Origin: Parvularcula sp039818345
Lineage (GTDB): Bacteria > Pseudomonadota > Alphaproteobacteria > Caulobacterales > Parvularculaceae
DNA: 64,000 bases
Assembly (NCBI GenBank): GCA_039818345.1
Contig: JBCBUC010000017.1
Span: forward strand, 1-64,000
Reading direction: 5' to 3'
The notes beneath the pieces were generated by a model, which made no database searches, was not told the DNA's origin, and was given only the letters and a program-made list of their open reading frames with translations. Shown here in pieces: positions 53,066-62,657 of this stretch (its first letter is position 1; the number at the start of each line of letters is the position of its first letter). The position numbers were made by a program, and so were the translations under genes.

Positions 53066-53317
53066 CTAATCGAATTGCGCCGGCTCCGCTGCCACTGCAC
53101 CGTCCTTGTCGATCACAATTTTTTCGATGCGTTCCTTGGCACCCGCAAGGGTTGTCTCGCAATGCGCCTTAAGCGCAGCGCCGCGTTCATAAAGGGCGAT
53201 TGATTCTTCGAGCGCCACATCCCCGCTCTCAAGTTGACCGATAATGCCCTCAAGCTCTTTGAGCGCGTCCTCAAACGATAGCTTCGAAAGATCAGTATCT
53301 GCTTTTGTTTTGCTCAT
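53066..53317 (-). CDS. xseB: Exodeoxyribonuclease VII small subunit
   Basis: This 83-aa helical protein is the small subunit of exonuclease VII. The signature is LSFEDALKELEGIIGQLESGDVALEESI in parts, with IALYERGAALKAHCE after it. It overlaps the phosphatase gene by 4 nt and precedes dxs by 55 nt. xseA is not in the window. Confidence 0.95.
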   Translation of the reverse strand: MSKTKADTDLSKLSFEDALKELEGIIGQLESGDVALEESIALYERGAALKAHCETTLAGAKERIEKIVIDKDGAVAAEPAQFD

Positions 53318-53952
53318 GGCGCAGCAAGTCCTTCGGTTGAGGGTCGGGGTTTGGGCGACCGAATCGCCTCACTGCCCCGCTTCTTATAGGCCCGGTAGGA
53401 CCAGTAATGGTTGCCCCCTTGGTGCTCGACCAACTCCCAGCCCCGTTTGATGATGTGCCGATGCACCATCCAATTGAAATAGCCATGGGCGCAAAGAAGG
53501 ACATCGCCGCCGCCTTGCGCCTCGGTGATCAGCCGATCGGTCGCCTCGCGCACCCGTTTTTGGGCACCCCAATGGCTCTCCACCCCTTTGGGCGCAAAGC
53601 CGCAGAACCAGAAGATTCGGCTGATCACCCCCCATGTGGTCGGTGTCAATTTGAAGATGCTCGGCACCGGTGGTGGCGGTAAGGGCGCCTCAACAAAAAG
53701 CGCGTCCTTCGGCACCTCACGCGCACCTTGCACCACCTTTTGCGCGGTCTCGATGGCGCGCGGCAAGGTGGAGGAAAGCACCAGCTCTGCACCGGATGCG
53801 ATATCGATCAATCCTTGGGGAGGCGTTTCACCGGGGGCGAGGCCTGCTCGGTCATAGTTGGCCCACCAAGGTCCATACTCACGCGCAGTGATACGGACAC
53901 TGCGGTCCACATCTGGGCGTCCGTGACGCGCAGTGACAATCATCCCCGTCAT
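53314..53952 (-). CDS. Histidine phosphatase (phosphoglycerate mutase) family protein
   Basis: This 212-aa protein begins with the phosphohistidine motif TARHGRP and has LSSTLPRAIETAQKVV, which is the second family block. The third is LLCAHGYFNWMVHRHI with the second catalytic His. No assignment to a substrate is possible. I took the ATG at 53952 (MTGMIVTARHGRP); the frame is open far upstream, but that part is antisense-like noise against proC. It overlaps xseB by 4 nt. Confidence 0.88.
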   Translation of the reverse strand: MTGMIVTARHGRPDVDRSVRITAREYGPWWANYDRAGLAPGETPPQGLIDIASGAELVLSSTLPRAIETAQKVVQGAREVPKDALFVEAPLPPPPVPSIFKLTPTTWGVISRIFWFCGFAPKGVESHWGAQKRVREATDRLITEAQGGGDVLLCAHGYFNWMVHRHIIKRGWELVEHQGGNHYWSYRAYKKRGSEAIRSPKPRPSTEGLAAP

Positions 53953-53995
53953 CGCGTGGCTCTTAGAGACGCTCGGCCCCCGCCGCCAGCGCATT

Positions 53996-54817
53996 CTATC
54001 CCCCTGCCAATTCCTTCGCTCGGCGGTAAGCGGCGGCCACAGCGGCGACAAAGCTGGGCACCAGACCGCGCTCATTGAGAACATCGAGCCCCGCCGCGGT
54101 TGTCCCGCCTGGGCTTGTGACCGCCGCACGCAGTTCGCCGGCATCGCGGCCATCCGCCTCCAAAAGCCTGGCGGCGGCCACCACTGTTTCCGCAGCAAGA
54201 ACGCGGGCATCATCTGGATCAGCGCCCTGATCCCTGGCCGCCTCTTCAAGGGCCTCGACCACGCGGAAGACAAACGCCGGGCCACAGCCGGTCACGCCCA
54301 TCAGGCGGTCAAGCTGGTCCTCGTCCTTGCACCAATGGACCGCGCCTGCTGCAGCCATGAGCGCGGCCCCCATCTCGCGATCAGCAGCCTTAAGGCCCTG
54401 GTGGTCCGCCAAAAGGCTGACCCCGCGGCGCACTTTGGCCGGGAGCGATGGCATTGTCCTCAGCACACGCGGTGATGGATTGTTCGTCTTTAGAAGATTT
54501 GCCGTCTCGTCGGCGGTGATCCCCGCGGCGATCGACATGAAAAGTGTGTTCTCTATGTCCGGCCACACAAGAGCGGGCAAAACGGTCGAGAATTGCTGAG
54601 GTTTAACAGCCAAAACACAGACATCATACGCTCTATCTTGGGCTGGATTGAGGGTGATGCCTGCGGCAGTAATCATCGCTTCGGTGTCTGGTGAAGGCCG
54701 CGGATCGACGACCGCCGAAGCATCACGATCAAGAATGCCAGCATCGATCCACGAGCGCAGCAAAGCGCCCCCCATCGAGCCAGCGCCAATTTGAATCATT
54801 CGAAGGGGCTTGGTCAT
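53996..54817 (-). CDS. proC: Pyrroline-5-carboxylate reductase
   Basis: This 273-aa NAD(P)H enzyme makes proline from pyrroline-5-carboxylate. The Rossmann motif is QIGAGSMGGALLRSW. The C-terminal domain has the proline-binding signature TSPGGTTAAGLDVL with GVTGCGPAFVFRVVEAL. It heads the leftward set that leads to infB. 43 nt separate it from the phosphatase gene, and it is divergent from the queuosine transporter. Confidence 0.95.
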   Translation of the reverse strand: MTKPLRMIQIGAGSMGGALLRSWIDAGILDRDASAVVDPRPSPDTEAMITAAGITLNPAQDRAYDVCVLAVKPQQFSTVLPALVWPDIENTLFMSIAAGITADETANLLKTNNPSPRVLRTMPSLPAKVRRGVSLLADHQGLKAADREMGAALMAAAGAVHWCKDEDQLDRLMGVTGCGPAFVFRVVEALEEAARDQGADPDDARVLAAETVVAAARLLEADGRDAGELRAAVTSPGGTTAAGLDVLNERGLVPSFVAAVAAAYRRAKELAGG

Positions 54818-54913
54818 CCGTCGCGACTAGGCAATGCTCGCACGGAGGAAAAGGGGCCGGGCTGACGATTATGCTTTGGCGCCCTGATCGATCCGCGATG
54901 AAGGAACAGTGCT

Positions 54914-55657
54914 TTGAACGACGCCCCGTCTCCGCAAGACACAACGACCGGCACGATTGAAACCATCCGCGGTGCCAATGTCGACGATATCCAGTTCAAG
55001 CATTTCGACCTGTTGCTGGCCGCAACCTGCGTCATTGTTGTGTGCTCAAATATCATCGGCGCAGGGAAAGTTGCCGACATTGGCGGCTTCTCCGTGGGAG
55101 CCGCGGTGCTCTTCTACCCTCTCTCGTATGTGCTCGGTGACGTTCTGACCGAGGTTTATGGGTATAAGCGTGCGCGACGCGCGATCATCGCAGCGACGGC
55201 ATCCGCGGGGTTTGCAGCCTTCATGGCGGCATTCGTCACGGCCATGCCTCCTCATATCGGGTGGAACACGGATTTGGGCGGGCTCACACAACAACAATCC
55301 TTTGCCCTCAATTTCGGTCAGGCCCCAAGGATTGTTGCTGCGTCATGTCTTGCTCTTTTTGCCGGAGAGATCGCTAATGCACAGGTCATGACACGGATGA
55401 AGGTTCGACTTGAGAACTCACCCCTCTGGCAACGGACGATTGGATCGACGGCTGTCGGACAAGCCGTCGACAGTTTGATTTTCTACCCTCTGGCATTTCT
55501 AGGCGTGTGGGAGACCAGCCTCGTGATCTCCGTGATGATCACCAATTATGCGCTCAAAGTGCTTTGGGAGGTCTTCTTGACCCCCGTCACCTACCGCGCC
55601 GTCGCTGTGTTAAAACAGTCCGAAGGCGTCGATGTCTATGACAGCCCAGATCGTTAA
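54914..55657 (+). CDS. Queuosine precursor transporter (YhhQ/VUT family)
   Basis: This 247-aa membrane protein has about six helices and the family markers NIIGAGKVADIGGFSVGAAV, FYPLSYVLGDVLTEVYGYKRARR and the ending ALKVLWEVFLTPVTYRAV in part. It imports preQ0 or preQ1 for queuosine in tRNA. The start is TTG at 54914; no in-frame ATG precedes the first helix. I see no preQ1 riboswitch in the 96 nt upstream. Its stop overlaps the stop of the convergent YbjN gene (TTAA). Confidence 0.9.
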   Translation: MNDAPSPQDTTTGTIETIRGANVDDIQFKHFDLLLAATCVIVVCSNIIGAGKVADIGGFSVGAAVLFYPLSYVLGDVLTEVYGYKRARRAIIAATASAGFAAFMAAFVTAMPPHIGWNTDLGGLTQQQSFALNFGQAPRIVAASCLALFAGEIANAQVMTRMKVRLENSPLWQRTIGSTAVGQAVDSLIFYPLAFLGVWETSLVISVMITNYALKVLWEVFLTPVTYRAVAVLKQSEGVDVYDSPDR

Positions 55658-56157
55658 GCGTTCCCTACCGTCTCCAGCATGCATGAATCAAGTGCTTCCT
55701 GCGCCGATTTCCCCCCCCAGATGACGTAATTGAACGCCGGGTAATAGTGTTCAAAGGCTTCCATCGCGCCGCGGAGCAAGATCTCTGCCTGCCCAGGCGA
55801 CATCCCCTGCCCTTCCGACAGCACAGCGCCATTGCGATAGATGATTCCTCCGTCCTCGCACCATAAATCAAAATGGCCGATCCAAAGACGCTCGTTCACC
55901 AAGGCCAAGAGCCTCAGAACATCATCCTTGCGCGATGGCGGCACCTTCATTTCAAGCGGAGCGCCAATTTGTAAGACTTGCGCCTCAGCGCGCCACGAAA
56001 ACCATAAGGCGATGTCGCGCCAGCTACCCGAAAGCGAGACATGCACCTCGTTGTCATCAACCCGTTGCGCATCAATATCGGCTGCATGCGCCACGTACTC
56101 AATGGTCTCGATCGGGTCGGCATGCTCAGCAGTCAAACGAATTGCAGTAAATGGCAT
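55654..56157 (-). CDS. YbjN domain-containing protein
   Basis: This 167-aa protein matches the YbjN family (type III secretion chaperone-like fold). Markers are IALWFSWRAEAQVLQIG, VLRLLALVNERLWIGHFDLWCEDGGIIYRNG in parts, and a final helix with AFEHYYPAFNYVIWGG. It is cytosolic; YbjN in E. coli affects motility and stress response. Family function is otherwise unknown. Alphaproteobacterial homologues often lie next to proC, as here. Confidence 0.88.
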   Translation of the reverse strand: MPFTAIRLTAEHADPIETIEYVAHAADIDAQRVDDNEVHVSLSGSWRDIALWFSWRAEAQVLQIGAPLEMKVPPSRKDDVLRLLALVNERLWIGHFDLWCEDGGIIYRNGAVLSEGQGMSPGQAEILLRGAMEAFEHYYPAFNYVIWGGKSAQEALDSCMLETVGNA

Positions 56158-56178
56158 CTATCCTCACAAACACAGCGG

Positions 56179-56198
56179 GCTCGAATCTGATTTCGAGC
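56179..56198. repeat. Inverted repeat in the 204-nt ybjN/DUF1501 gap
   Basis: GCTCGAA (56179-56185) and TTCGAGC (56192-56198) are perfect complements around a 6-nt loop, close upstream of the YbjN gene. It may be an operator or a weak terminator. The rest of 56158-56361 shows no gene; it is noticeably AT-richer than its surroundings. Confidence 0.35.
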
Positions 56199-56361
56199 TT
56201 CGACGGAAGTAGCGCGCTGATTTGCGATTCAAGCCAAGGGAGAGTCGCATGATGTGCAAAGACAGCCAAGATCGAGCTGTTCTTAAATATCACCAGACCA
56301 GCAAGTCATGGTTGTTATTGAGCAATTCACACAACCTTAAGAATTTAGTGGGGCGAGCATT

Positions 56362-57738
56362 CTACCCGTTAAAAATATCCACAAGGCCGGAGTCAAACCG
56401 CCCCAAATTGGGGAAAACCTGTCTAACATCGCTTGACGCCACACCAAACCACTCACCGAGCGCCGCGCCGTATTGTTCAATCGCAAGCGTCGGGATGAGA
56501 CCACCGCGTCGCGCCCAAGCTTGGTCGTGATTGATGGTCGGGGGCGTTAACTGGCCCACCACGCGCCCGCCTTTGACTGCGCCGCCCAATACAAAATGAT
56601 GGCCACCCCAGCCATGATCAGTGCCCGTTGCATTCGCGGAGAGGGTGCGGCCAAATTCTGACAGCGTGAACGTCGTCACCAAGTCCGCCTCGCCCCGTCT
56701 GGCGAGCACTTGGTTGAACCGCGCCAAAGCTTGCGCCAGCTGCCCCTGCAATTGCGGCAGCAACTCTGCTTCGTTGCGATGATTATCGAAGCCTTTCATG
56801 CCAACAACAAAAAGCTGGCGCGACGTCTTGTGTGAACCGCGGGCAGCGATCATGGCTGCCACATTCGCTAGGCCATAGGACAAAGGATTGCCCTCGATCT
56901 TCACCGCATCGCCGGCTCGATTGTTGTCGAGCACGCCTCGAATGAAATCAGCTTGGCGCAGCGCCAACCCTTGCTGACGCGCGACATCCCGGGTCAGCAT
57001 GTCCGTGTACTTCATGCCCTTGCCGCTCAAATGATCGACCAGGATCTCATTGCGGCGGGTCATCTGCCATTGGGCACGGGCGCTTAAGCCAGGAATCCTT
57101 CCAAAATTACCCGTGGAAATGGCCACCTGGTCGGTCGTCTGTCCCTGACCAAAAGCCTCGACACCATTGAACGACATCGACGCGAAAGGTGACGTGGTCT
57201 CTAGAAGATCAAGGAACTGCCCGCCCCAACCAACGTGGGCTCCTTCAAAATTGAGCGTCGACCAGATGGATGTTTGATCGCTGTGGCTCGCCAACCGATC
57301 GGGCTCGAGCGAACGATTGGCCTCCAGCGTTTGGCGGGTTGTTGGTGCCACCAAAGGACCGACATTGGCGACAATCGCAAGATTGCCTTGCGCATAAAGC
57401 TCGGCAAGCGGGCTCAGTTCAGGCGCTAATGCATGTCCAGCGGCGCTTGAACCCGGAAGGGCGACAAGCGCCTCTCGCCGACGGGTCTTATGCCCAGAAC
57501 GCTCATACTGCTCGAGCAGCGAGGTTCGATAGGACGCCCACGCACGATACCCCTGAGCATCGGCAGGAATAACGCAGTCGAAATTATCAAGACCGCCAGT
57601 CAGAATGACACAGACCAGCGCTTTATAATCATCCGCACCTTGAGCAAAAACCGGCAGCGCAGGAATACCGGTCGCGGCGGCACCGAGTAGACCCAATCCG
57701 CGAACAAACCCGCGGCGCGATGTCAGTCGATCGCTCAT
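56362..57738 (-). CDS. DUF1501 domain-containing Tat-exported protein
   Basis: This 458-aa protein has a twin-arginine signal (SRRGFVRGLGLLGAAATG, residues 7-24) and the DUF1501 sulfatase-like fold. Markers are VCVILTGGLDNFDCVIP near the N-terminus and FTLSEFGRTLSANATGTDHGWGG near the C-terminus; both are metal-site regions of alkaline-phosphatase-type enzymes. No substrate is known. It overlaps the DUF1800 gene by 4 nt; the two domains are almost always paired. Confidence 0.93.
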   Translation of the reverse strand: MSDRLTSRRGFVRGLGLLGAAATGIPALPVFAQGADDYKALVCVILTGGLDNFDCVIPADAQGYRAWASYRTSLLEQYERSGHKTRRREALVALPGSSAAGHALAPELSPLAELYAQGNLAIVANVGPLVAPTTRQTLEANRSLEPDRLASHSDQTSIWSTLNFEGAHVGWGGQFLDLLETTSPFASMSFNGVEAFGQGQTTDQVAISTGNFGRIPGLSARAQWQMTRRNEILVDHLSGKGMKYTDMLTRDVARQQGLALRQADFIRGVLDNNRAGDAVKIEGNPLSYGLANVAAMIAARGSHKTSRQLFVVGMKGFDNHRNEAELLPQLQGQLAQALARFNQVLARRGEADLVTTFTLSEFGRTLSANATGTDHGWGGHHFVLGGAVKGGRVVGQLTPPTINHDQAWARRGGLIPTLAIEQYGAALGEWFGVASSDVRQVFPNLGRFDSGLVDIFNG

Positions 57739-59396
57739 CGTTGCACCATGAATTCTGGCGCGGTGGTCACCATGGTGATCGCGGTGGCGAGCCTCTTTTC
57801 CAAGGCTTCCTGGCGACGCCGGTCGTAAGGCACATTAATCGACCACAGCGCGGTGGTGATCCGCCGCTTCGTTTTCGGCATCAGACTGCTGCCTGTCAGA
57901 TAGAGGTCGAGCATCTCAACGAGTTGTTTCGGCCGATCAGCAGCCGTCATAAACGGCGCAAGCGCTGGCTGATAAAGATCCCCTTTTTCGCAAACCCCGC
58001 GGACGATACAGGCTGAAAGCCACGTTGTTTGGGTTGCGAGATGGGAAACGGTCATTGTTTGGGTCTCAGGAGCGACGGCGCCCATACCATCCACTTCGGA
58101 ACCTGGCTTAGCGTAGCTCGGCCGATAAAAGTTAAACACCGTGGGCGACCTAAAGGGTGTTTGGTAGGCCCAGGAATCCTGCCCTGATTTAAGAAAATTG
58201 CTATACGGTACAAGACCGTTATCGGTCAGCTCTCTGTCGCTGGCGAAGGTACGTAGGAGGTGAATGACCCGAATAAGGGGTTCACGGACTTTACCGCTAT
58301 ACTGATCGTCCTTGCCAGGTCGCTGCCGCGCTTCAGGATCAAGCAGGATAGCGGCTGTTGTGGCCTGTAGGTCGCAACGTTGGCCCGCGCCAAAGCGCAC
58401 ATCGTTCGACGCTTTAAACTCGCCCTCGTTGAAGGCGCGCGCGACCCGTTCGATGTAAGCGGGCGATGGATTGGACGTCACCAATTTTTGGATCAGCTGC
58501 TTGGCAACAAAAGGAGCAACATTGGGGTGCGCCAAAAGATAATCGAGCGCTGCATTCACGCTTGCCACTGCATCTTGACCCGGATCGATGACCGCGCCGA
58601 GAAATCGCTTCTCTCCCGGCTCATGGAAGTCGGGGTACCCGATCAATTCACCTCGGATCGTTTTGACGTTGGCCTTGCCATTGCGGAAATTCTCGCCAGG
58701 CAACGCCAACCCGGTGAAGACTGATGCAAGACCGCTCACATCGTCCTGACGATAAGTCGGCCTTCCACTTGGTGTTCCGTCAAGTGCAAGCTCCTCCAAC
58801 CCGATAGTGAAGAGCTGCATAATCTCACGGGCATAGTTTTCATCGGGCACAACGCCGCGCTCTTCGTCTGCCTTCTGATTTTCATAATAGGTGAGAAAAA
58901 GCGCCATCGTCGGCTGAAACGTCACACGACGGATCAATGTACAGTAATTACCGAGAGCCTCTTCGCCCAGCATATCGACGTAATCGAGGTAAGCGAGCAT
59001 CGCACGGCGTGTGGCAGGGTCTTCTAATGACGCAACGACGATTTGGCTGAGCGCGAACCGCATGCGTTGGCGGAGTTGATCATCTCCATAGAGCGCTTGC
59101 TCCCAAAAAAGCGCGATCAGCGGCTCGATACTTCCGTGATCATCGCCCGCGGCGTAGCTCTTTTCCACCCGTTCAGCGACCGACGGTAGCGGCAATGCCA
59201 TTTGTTGTTGCAGCCAGCCGGCATAGCCAAGGCGCTGCACATCACGAATACTGTCAGGATCAGGCCCAAAGCTCGATTGCAGCAAGAAGCGCGCAGCCTC
59301 GTCTTGGGAAACCTCTTGGGCCGAAGCGGGCATGATCGACGCGGCCACGCCCACCCACAACGCCATCAACCGATAGAGATATGCTCGAGCCATCAT
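57735..59396 (-). CDS. DUF1800 domain-containing exported protein
   Basis: This 553-aa protein has an N-terminal signal peptide (about 1-26, ending PASA) and the DUF1800 markers RFLLQSSFGPDPDSI, LRQRMRFALSQIVVAS, NYAREIMQLFTIGLEEL and TPFRSPTVFNFYRPSY. Its function is unknown; it occurs with DUF1501 in many aquatic bacteria, and the pair is thought to act on extracellular polymers. It precedes DUF1501 in the operon. Confidence 0.93.
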   Translation of the reverse strand: MMARAYLYRLMALWVGVAASIMPASAQEVSQDEAARFLLQSSFGPDPDSIRDVQRLGYAGWLQQQMALPLPSVAERVEKSYAAGDDHGSIEPLIALFWEQALYGDDQLRQRMRFALSQIVVASLEDPATRRAMLAYLDYVDMLGEEALGNYCTLIRRVTFQPTMALFLTYYENQKADEERGVVPDENYAREIMQLFTIGLEELALDGTPSGRPTYRQDDVSGLASVFTGLALPGENFRNGKANVKTIRGELIGYPDFHEPGEKRFLGAVIDPGQDAVASVNAALDYLLAHPNVAPFVAKQLIQKLVTSNPSPAYIERVARAFNEGEFKASNDVRFGAGQRCDLQATTAAILLDPEARQRPGKDDQYSGKVREPLIRVIHLLRTFASDRELTDNGLVPYSNFLKSGQDSWAYQTPFRSPTVFNFYRPSYAKPGSEVDGMGAVAPETQTMTVSHLATQTTWLSACIVRGVCEKGDLYQPALAPFMTAADRPKQLVEMLDLYLTGSSLMPKTKRRITTALWSINVPYDRRRQEALEKRLATAITMVTTAPEFMVQR

Positions 59397-59437
59397 AGGT
59401 CACCATACCACATTCCGTGTTACGAGACCGCGAAAAG

Positions 59438-59680
59438 CTAGCGCGCCTCCTTGAGGGCCGCGATTTCGGCCTTCAGCGATTCAACTTCGCGGCGCAGGGA
59501 CACAGCTAAACTCTCCACCACCTCAAACTCCTCGCGGGTAACAAGGTCCTGCTCAGCCAGAAACCGTTGAAGTTGGCTGTGGAGCACGGTTTCAGCTTCA
59601 CGGCGTACGCCATCAGCCGTGCCTGCTGCCTCGGCAATCAGTTTAGCGACACCGTCAAAGAGCGGGGACTTGGTCTGCAT
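59438..59680 (-). CDS. ubiK: Ubiquinone biosynthesis accessory factor UbiK
   Basis: This 80-aa coiled-coil protein has the BMFP fold: a membrane-binding amphipathic N-terminus (LFDGVAKLIAEAAGTADGV), then LVTREEFEVVESLAVSLRRE and a heptad-rich end (VESLKAEIAALKEA). UbiK with UbiJ organises the ubiquinone synthesis complex. I took the ATG at 59680 (MQTKSPLFDG). It is divergent from lgt, an arrangement common in alphaproteobacteria. Confidence 0.9.
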   Translation of the reverse strand: MQTKSPLFDGVAKLIAEAAGTADGVRREAETVLHSQLQRFLAEQDLVTREEFEVVESLAVSLRREVESLKAEIAALKEAR

Positions 59681-59848
59681 ATCCTTTTGGAACCTCACGT
59701 GTTCTTGGGCTCTACGTCTGCTCACCGAAGGCTAGGGTCAACTGGCAGCGATGGCGCAGTGCTGTTAAAGGGCGGGGGCAAAACTGATTGCGCGCAAGCG
59801 CTCCATTCCCTCTGTTTCCATCATTCGAATGCGCCTAAGGGCCCGGCC

Positions 59849-60763
59849 ATGAATTTCCCCGAAATCGATCCAGTCCTCATCACCATCGGCCCGCTGCCTA
59901 TTCGTTGGTACGCGCTCGCTTATCTTGCGGGCATCACACTGGGGTGGGTGTATCTCACCCGGCTTTTGAAGCAGCAGGAGCTTTGGAACGGGAAAGGCTC
60001 GATCCGGAACCCCGAAAAGCCGCCGCTCGAAAAGGTGCAACTCGACGATTTTGTGTCGTGGATTATTCTAGGGGTGATCCTCGGCGGGCGGCTTGGCTTT
60101 GTCTTTTTCTATCGCCCCGAACTCTTGATCCAACCGATCGGTCAATGGCCAGAGCTCTTGGGGCGCGTTCCCGTGCCGCCGGTCTTTGCTGTTTGGGAAG
60201 GCGGTATGTCCTTCCATGGCGGTCTAATAGGGGTGGCCGTTGTCACGCTACTCTTCTCCCGTAAAAGAGGGACCGACCCCTTCCGTATCGGTGACCTCCT
60301 CGCTTGCGCGGCACCGATTGGGCTGTTTTTTGGGCGTTTGGCCAATTTCATCAACGCTGAGCTCTTTGGAAGACCGACAGACAGCTTCATCGGCATGCGC
60401 TTCCCTGAATATTATAGCCGCGCCCAAGAGCAGTGGATCTACGCCGCCGACGTCGTGCCGCGCCATCCAAGCCAGCTTTACGAAGCCGCGCTCGAAGGCG
60501 CCCTTCTTTTCGTCATTATGCGGATCGCCATCACCCGCTTTAGGCTGCTTCGCTATCGCGGCGCGGCCACGGGCCTCTTCTTAGCGGGCTATGGCGCGTC
60601 ACGTTTCTTTGTTGAGTTTTTCCGCGAGCCAGACAGTTACGCTGCAACACTTGGCTTTTTGACCCGAGGCATGCTCTTGTCCCTCCCCATGGTGTTTGCT
60701 GGCATGTATCTCCTCTACCGGGTCCACCCGCTCTTTCAGGAGCGTTTGCGGAGCAGTTTGTGA
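59849..60763 (+). CDS. lgt: Prolipoprotein diacylglyceryl transferase
   Basis: This 304-aa inner-membrane enzyme adds diacylglycerol to lipobox cysteines, so it serves the several lipoproteins in this window. About seven helices are visible. Motifs are LPIRWYALAYLAGI, GGRLGFVFFY, GGMSFHGGLIGV (catalytic loop) and the signature GRLANFINAELFGRPTD. The start is the ATG at 59849. The next gene starts with GTG overlapping its stop. Confidence 0.97.
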   Translation: MNFPEIDPVLITIGPLPIRWYALAYLAGITLGWVYLTRLLKQQELWNGKGSIRNPEKPPLEKVQLDDFVSWIILGVILGGRLGFVFFYRPELLIQPIGQWPELLGRVPVPPVFAVWEGGMSFHGGLIGVAVVTLLFSRKRGTDPFRIGDLLACAAPIGLFFGRLANFINAELFGRPTDSFIGMRFPEYYSRAQEQWIYAADVVPRHPSQLYEAALEGALLFVIMRIAITRFRLLRYRGAATGLFLAGYGASRFFVEFFREPDSYAATLGFLTRGMLLSLPMVFAGMYLLYRVHPLFQERLRSSL

Positions 60764-61878
60764 ACGACGGCGCGAGCCCGGAACCCACGCCGCTTGAACA
60801 GCGGCTGATTGATTTGATCGCTGATCACGGCCCTATTCGGGTTGGCGATTTCATGACCGACGCCCTCATTCACCCCCAGCATGGCTACTACGCCACACAA
60901 AAAGCGCTAGGCGCAGTCGGGGATTTCACCACCTCGCCGGAGATCAGCCAGATTTTTGGCGAGTTGGTCGGCGGCTGGCTTGTCCATTCCTGGGAAGCGA
61001 TGGGCGGCCCCTCGCAGTTCAACCTCGTCGAACTCGGGCCAGGCCGCGGCACCTTAATGGCCGATATTCTCCGTACCGCGAATGTCAGGCCACGGTTTTT
61101 GAAATCGGCTCATGTTTATATGATCGAAGCATCGGGCAGGATGCGGTACAGCCAAAAACGGCTTTTGGCGGAAACCGGCTGCCGGATCACCTGGGCTGAT
61201 AAGCTGGAGGATGTTCCGCCAGCCCCTCTTTTGCTGGTTGCCAACGAGTTCTTTGACTGCCTTCCGATCCGGCAGTTTATGCGGATGGCGGATCTGAGCG
61301 ATAAGCCTTGGCGTGAGCGGCTGGTTGGCCTTAGCAAGGACCAAAGCGCACTCTCCTTTGTGCTCTCAAACGACAGTTATGCCGACATGCCGGGCATGCC
61401 TCGCGGCGCGATGCCGGAAGATATTTTTGAAAGCTGTACGGTTGGCGGCGATGTCGTCGGGGAAATCGCGAACCGATTGAGAGAGCATAAAGGACGAGCT
61501 CTGATTATCGACTATGGACATGGCCGTTCGGGCTATGGTGATACTCTGCAAGCCATCAAAAATCATAAACCCTGGCCCGTGCTCGAAAGCCCTGGCCTCG
61601 CCGATGTCACGGCCCATGTCGATTTTGCCGCCCTTGGACGTCGGGGACGGCAAGAGGACATGCGAGTTGATGGTCCGGTGCGGCAAGCTGATTTTCTCGA
61701 ACGGCTGGGCCTTCGCGAGCGGCTGGCTCGACTTGAGCCTGCCATTGAGGACGCAAAGGCGCGCGACGATTTCCGCACCGGTGCGCTTCGATTGATCGAT
61801 CGCGAAGGAATGGGCGAACTTTTCAAGGTGATGTCAATTTCATCACCCAACTCCTCAGCACCGCCAGGGTTTGAATGA
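60760..61878 (+). CDS. MidA/NDUFAF7-type SAM-dependent methyltransferase
   Basis: This 372-aa protein (COG1565) matches NDUFAF7, which dimethylates an arginine of NDUFS2 during complex I assembly. Motifs are GDFTTSPEISQIFGELVGGW, NLVELGPGRGTLMADILR (SAM site) and LVANEFFDCLPIRQF. The GTG start overlaps the lgt stop. The bacterial role in complex I assembly is inferred from the mitochondrial protein. The lgt-midA-pgeF order is common in alphaproteobacteria. Confidence 0.92.
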   Translation: MNDGASPEPTPLEQRLIDLIADHGPIRVGDFMTDALIHPQHGYYATQKALGAVGDFTTSPEISQIFGELVGGWLVHSWEAMGGPSQFNLVELGPGRGTLMADILRTANVRPRFLKSAHVYMIEASGRMRYSQKRLLAETGCRITWADKLEDVPPAPLLLVANEFFDCLPIRQFMRMADLSDKPWRERLVGLSKDQSALSFVLSNDSYADMPGMPRGAMPEDIFESCTVGGDVVGEIANRLREHKGRALIIDYGHGRSGYGDTLQAIKNHKPWPVLESPGLADVTAHVDFAALGRRGRQEDMRVDGPVRQADFLERLGLRERLARLEPAIEDAKARDDFRTGALRLIDREGMGELFKVMSISSPNSSAPPGFE

Positions 61879-62642
61879 CGACGCCGTCCCCTCAGACAAG
61901 CGCGAACCTCTCTTCTCCCCATGGGTTCTTTGGCCGACAAGGCGGTGTTTCGCAGGGGGTTTTTGCATCGCTCAACGGAAGTTTTGCGTCCGGTGATCGC
62001 AGAGAAAATGTCGAGGAAAACCGCCAACGGATGGCGTCTTCTATGGGGGCCGACGCCATTACCACCGCCAAACAAACGCACTCCGCAACGGCGGTTTATG
62101 TATCGGAGGCGTTAAGTCACGACAACCCTCCCCATGCTGATGCTCTTGTCACGGATGTTCCAGGTCTCGCTGTTGCGGTTCTGACGGCTGATTGCGTCCC
62201 ACTTCTTATGGAAGCGCCAGGTCTCGTGGCAGCGGTCCACGCCGGTTGGCGCGGCAGCATGCGCGGCATCATCGAGGCCACGGCCGCGCTGATGGCGCAA
62301 AAGGGCGCCGAACGAGCCGCCATTCAAGTGGCGGTGGGCCCGTGCCTGCGGCGCGATAGCTTTGAAGTTCGCGGCGATCTGATCGCCGATGTCACCCAAG
62401 CTCATCCCGGAGCCGATATTTTTTTTCAGCCGATCAGTGACACGCAAAGCCTCTACGACCACGTCGGCTTTGTCCGGGAGCGGCTTCGTGCGGCGGGCAT
62501 TTTAGAACAGAATATCAATGATGTGGGCGGCGATACCTTAGCTGATCAACAGCGCTATTTCAGCTATCGGGGTGCACGGAAAGCGGGTTCGATAGTCTTT
62601 GGTCACAACCTTTCCGCGATCGCCTTGCCGCGGTTGGATTGA
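61875..62642 (+). CDS. pgeF: Peptidoglycan editing factor PgeF (laccase-domain, YfiH family)
   Basis: This 255-aa protein shows TKQTHSATAVYV, LTADCVPLLM, AAVHAGWRGSMRGIIEAT and VGPCLRRDSFEV, which hold the zinc or copper ligands of the family. Older annotations call it polyphenol oxidase or laccase; PgeF in E. coli removes L-Ser misincorporated in peptidoglycan stems and has purine nucleoside activity. It overlaps the previous gene by 4 nt. Confidence 0.94.
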   Translation: MTTPSPQTSANLSSPHGFFGRQGGVSQGVFASLNGSFASGDRRENVEENRQRMASSMGADAITTAKQTHSATAVYVSEALSHDNPPHADALVTDVPGLAVAVLTADCVPLLMEAPGLVAAVHAGWRGSMRGIIEATAALMAQKGAERAAIQVAVGPCLRRDSFEVRGDLIADVTQAHPGADIFFQPISDTQSLYDHVGFVRERLRAAGILEQNINDVGGDTLADQQRYFSYRGARKAGSIVFGHNLSAIALPRLD

Positions 62643-62657
62643 GCACGATGCGCATCC

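Noticed and set aside
53953..54285. N-terminal extension of the histidine phosphatase
   Set aside because: It runs antisense to proC and lacks any family similarity; the ATG at 53952 puts the RHG motif at the normal place.
54818..54913. preQ1 riboswitch before the queuosine transporter
   Set aside because: No pseudoknot-type A-rich tail or conserved C-rich loop was found in the 96-nt leader.
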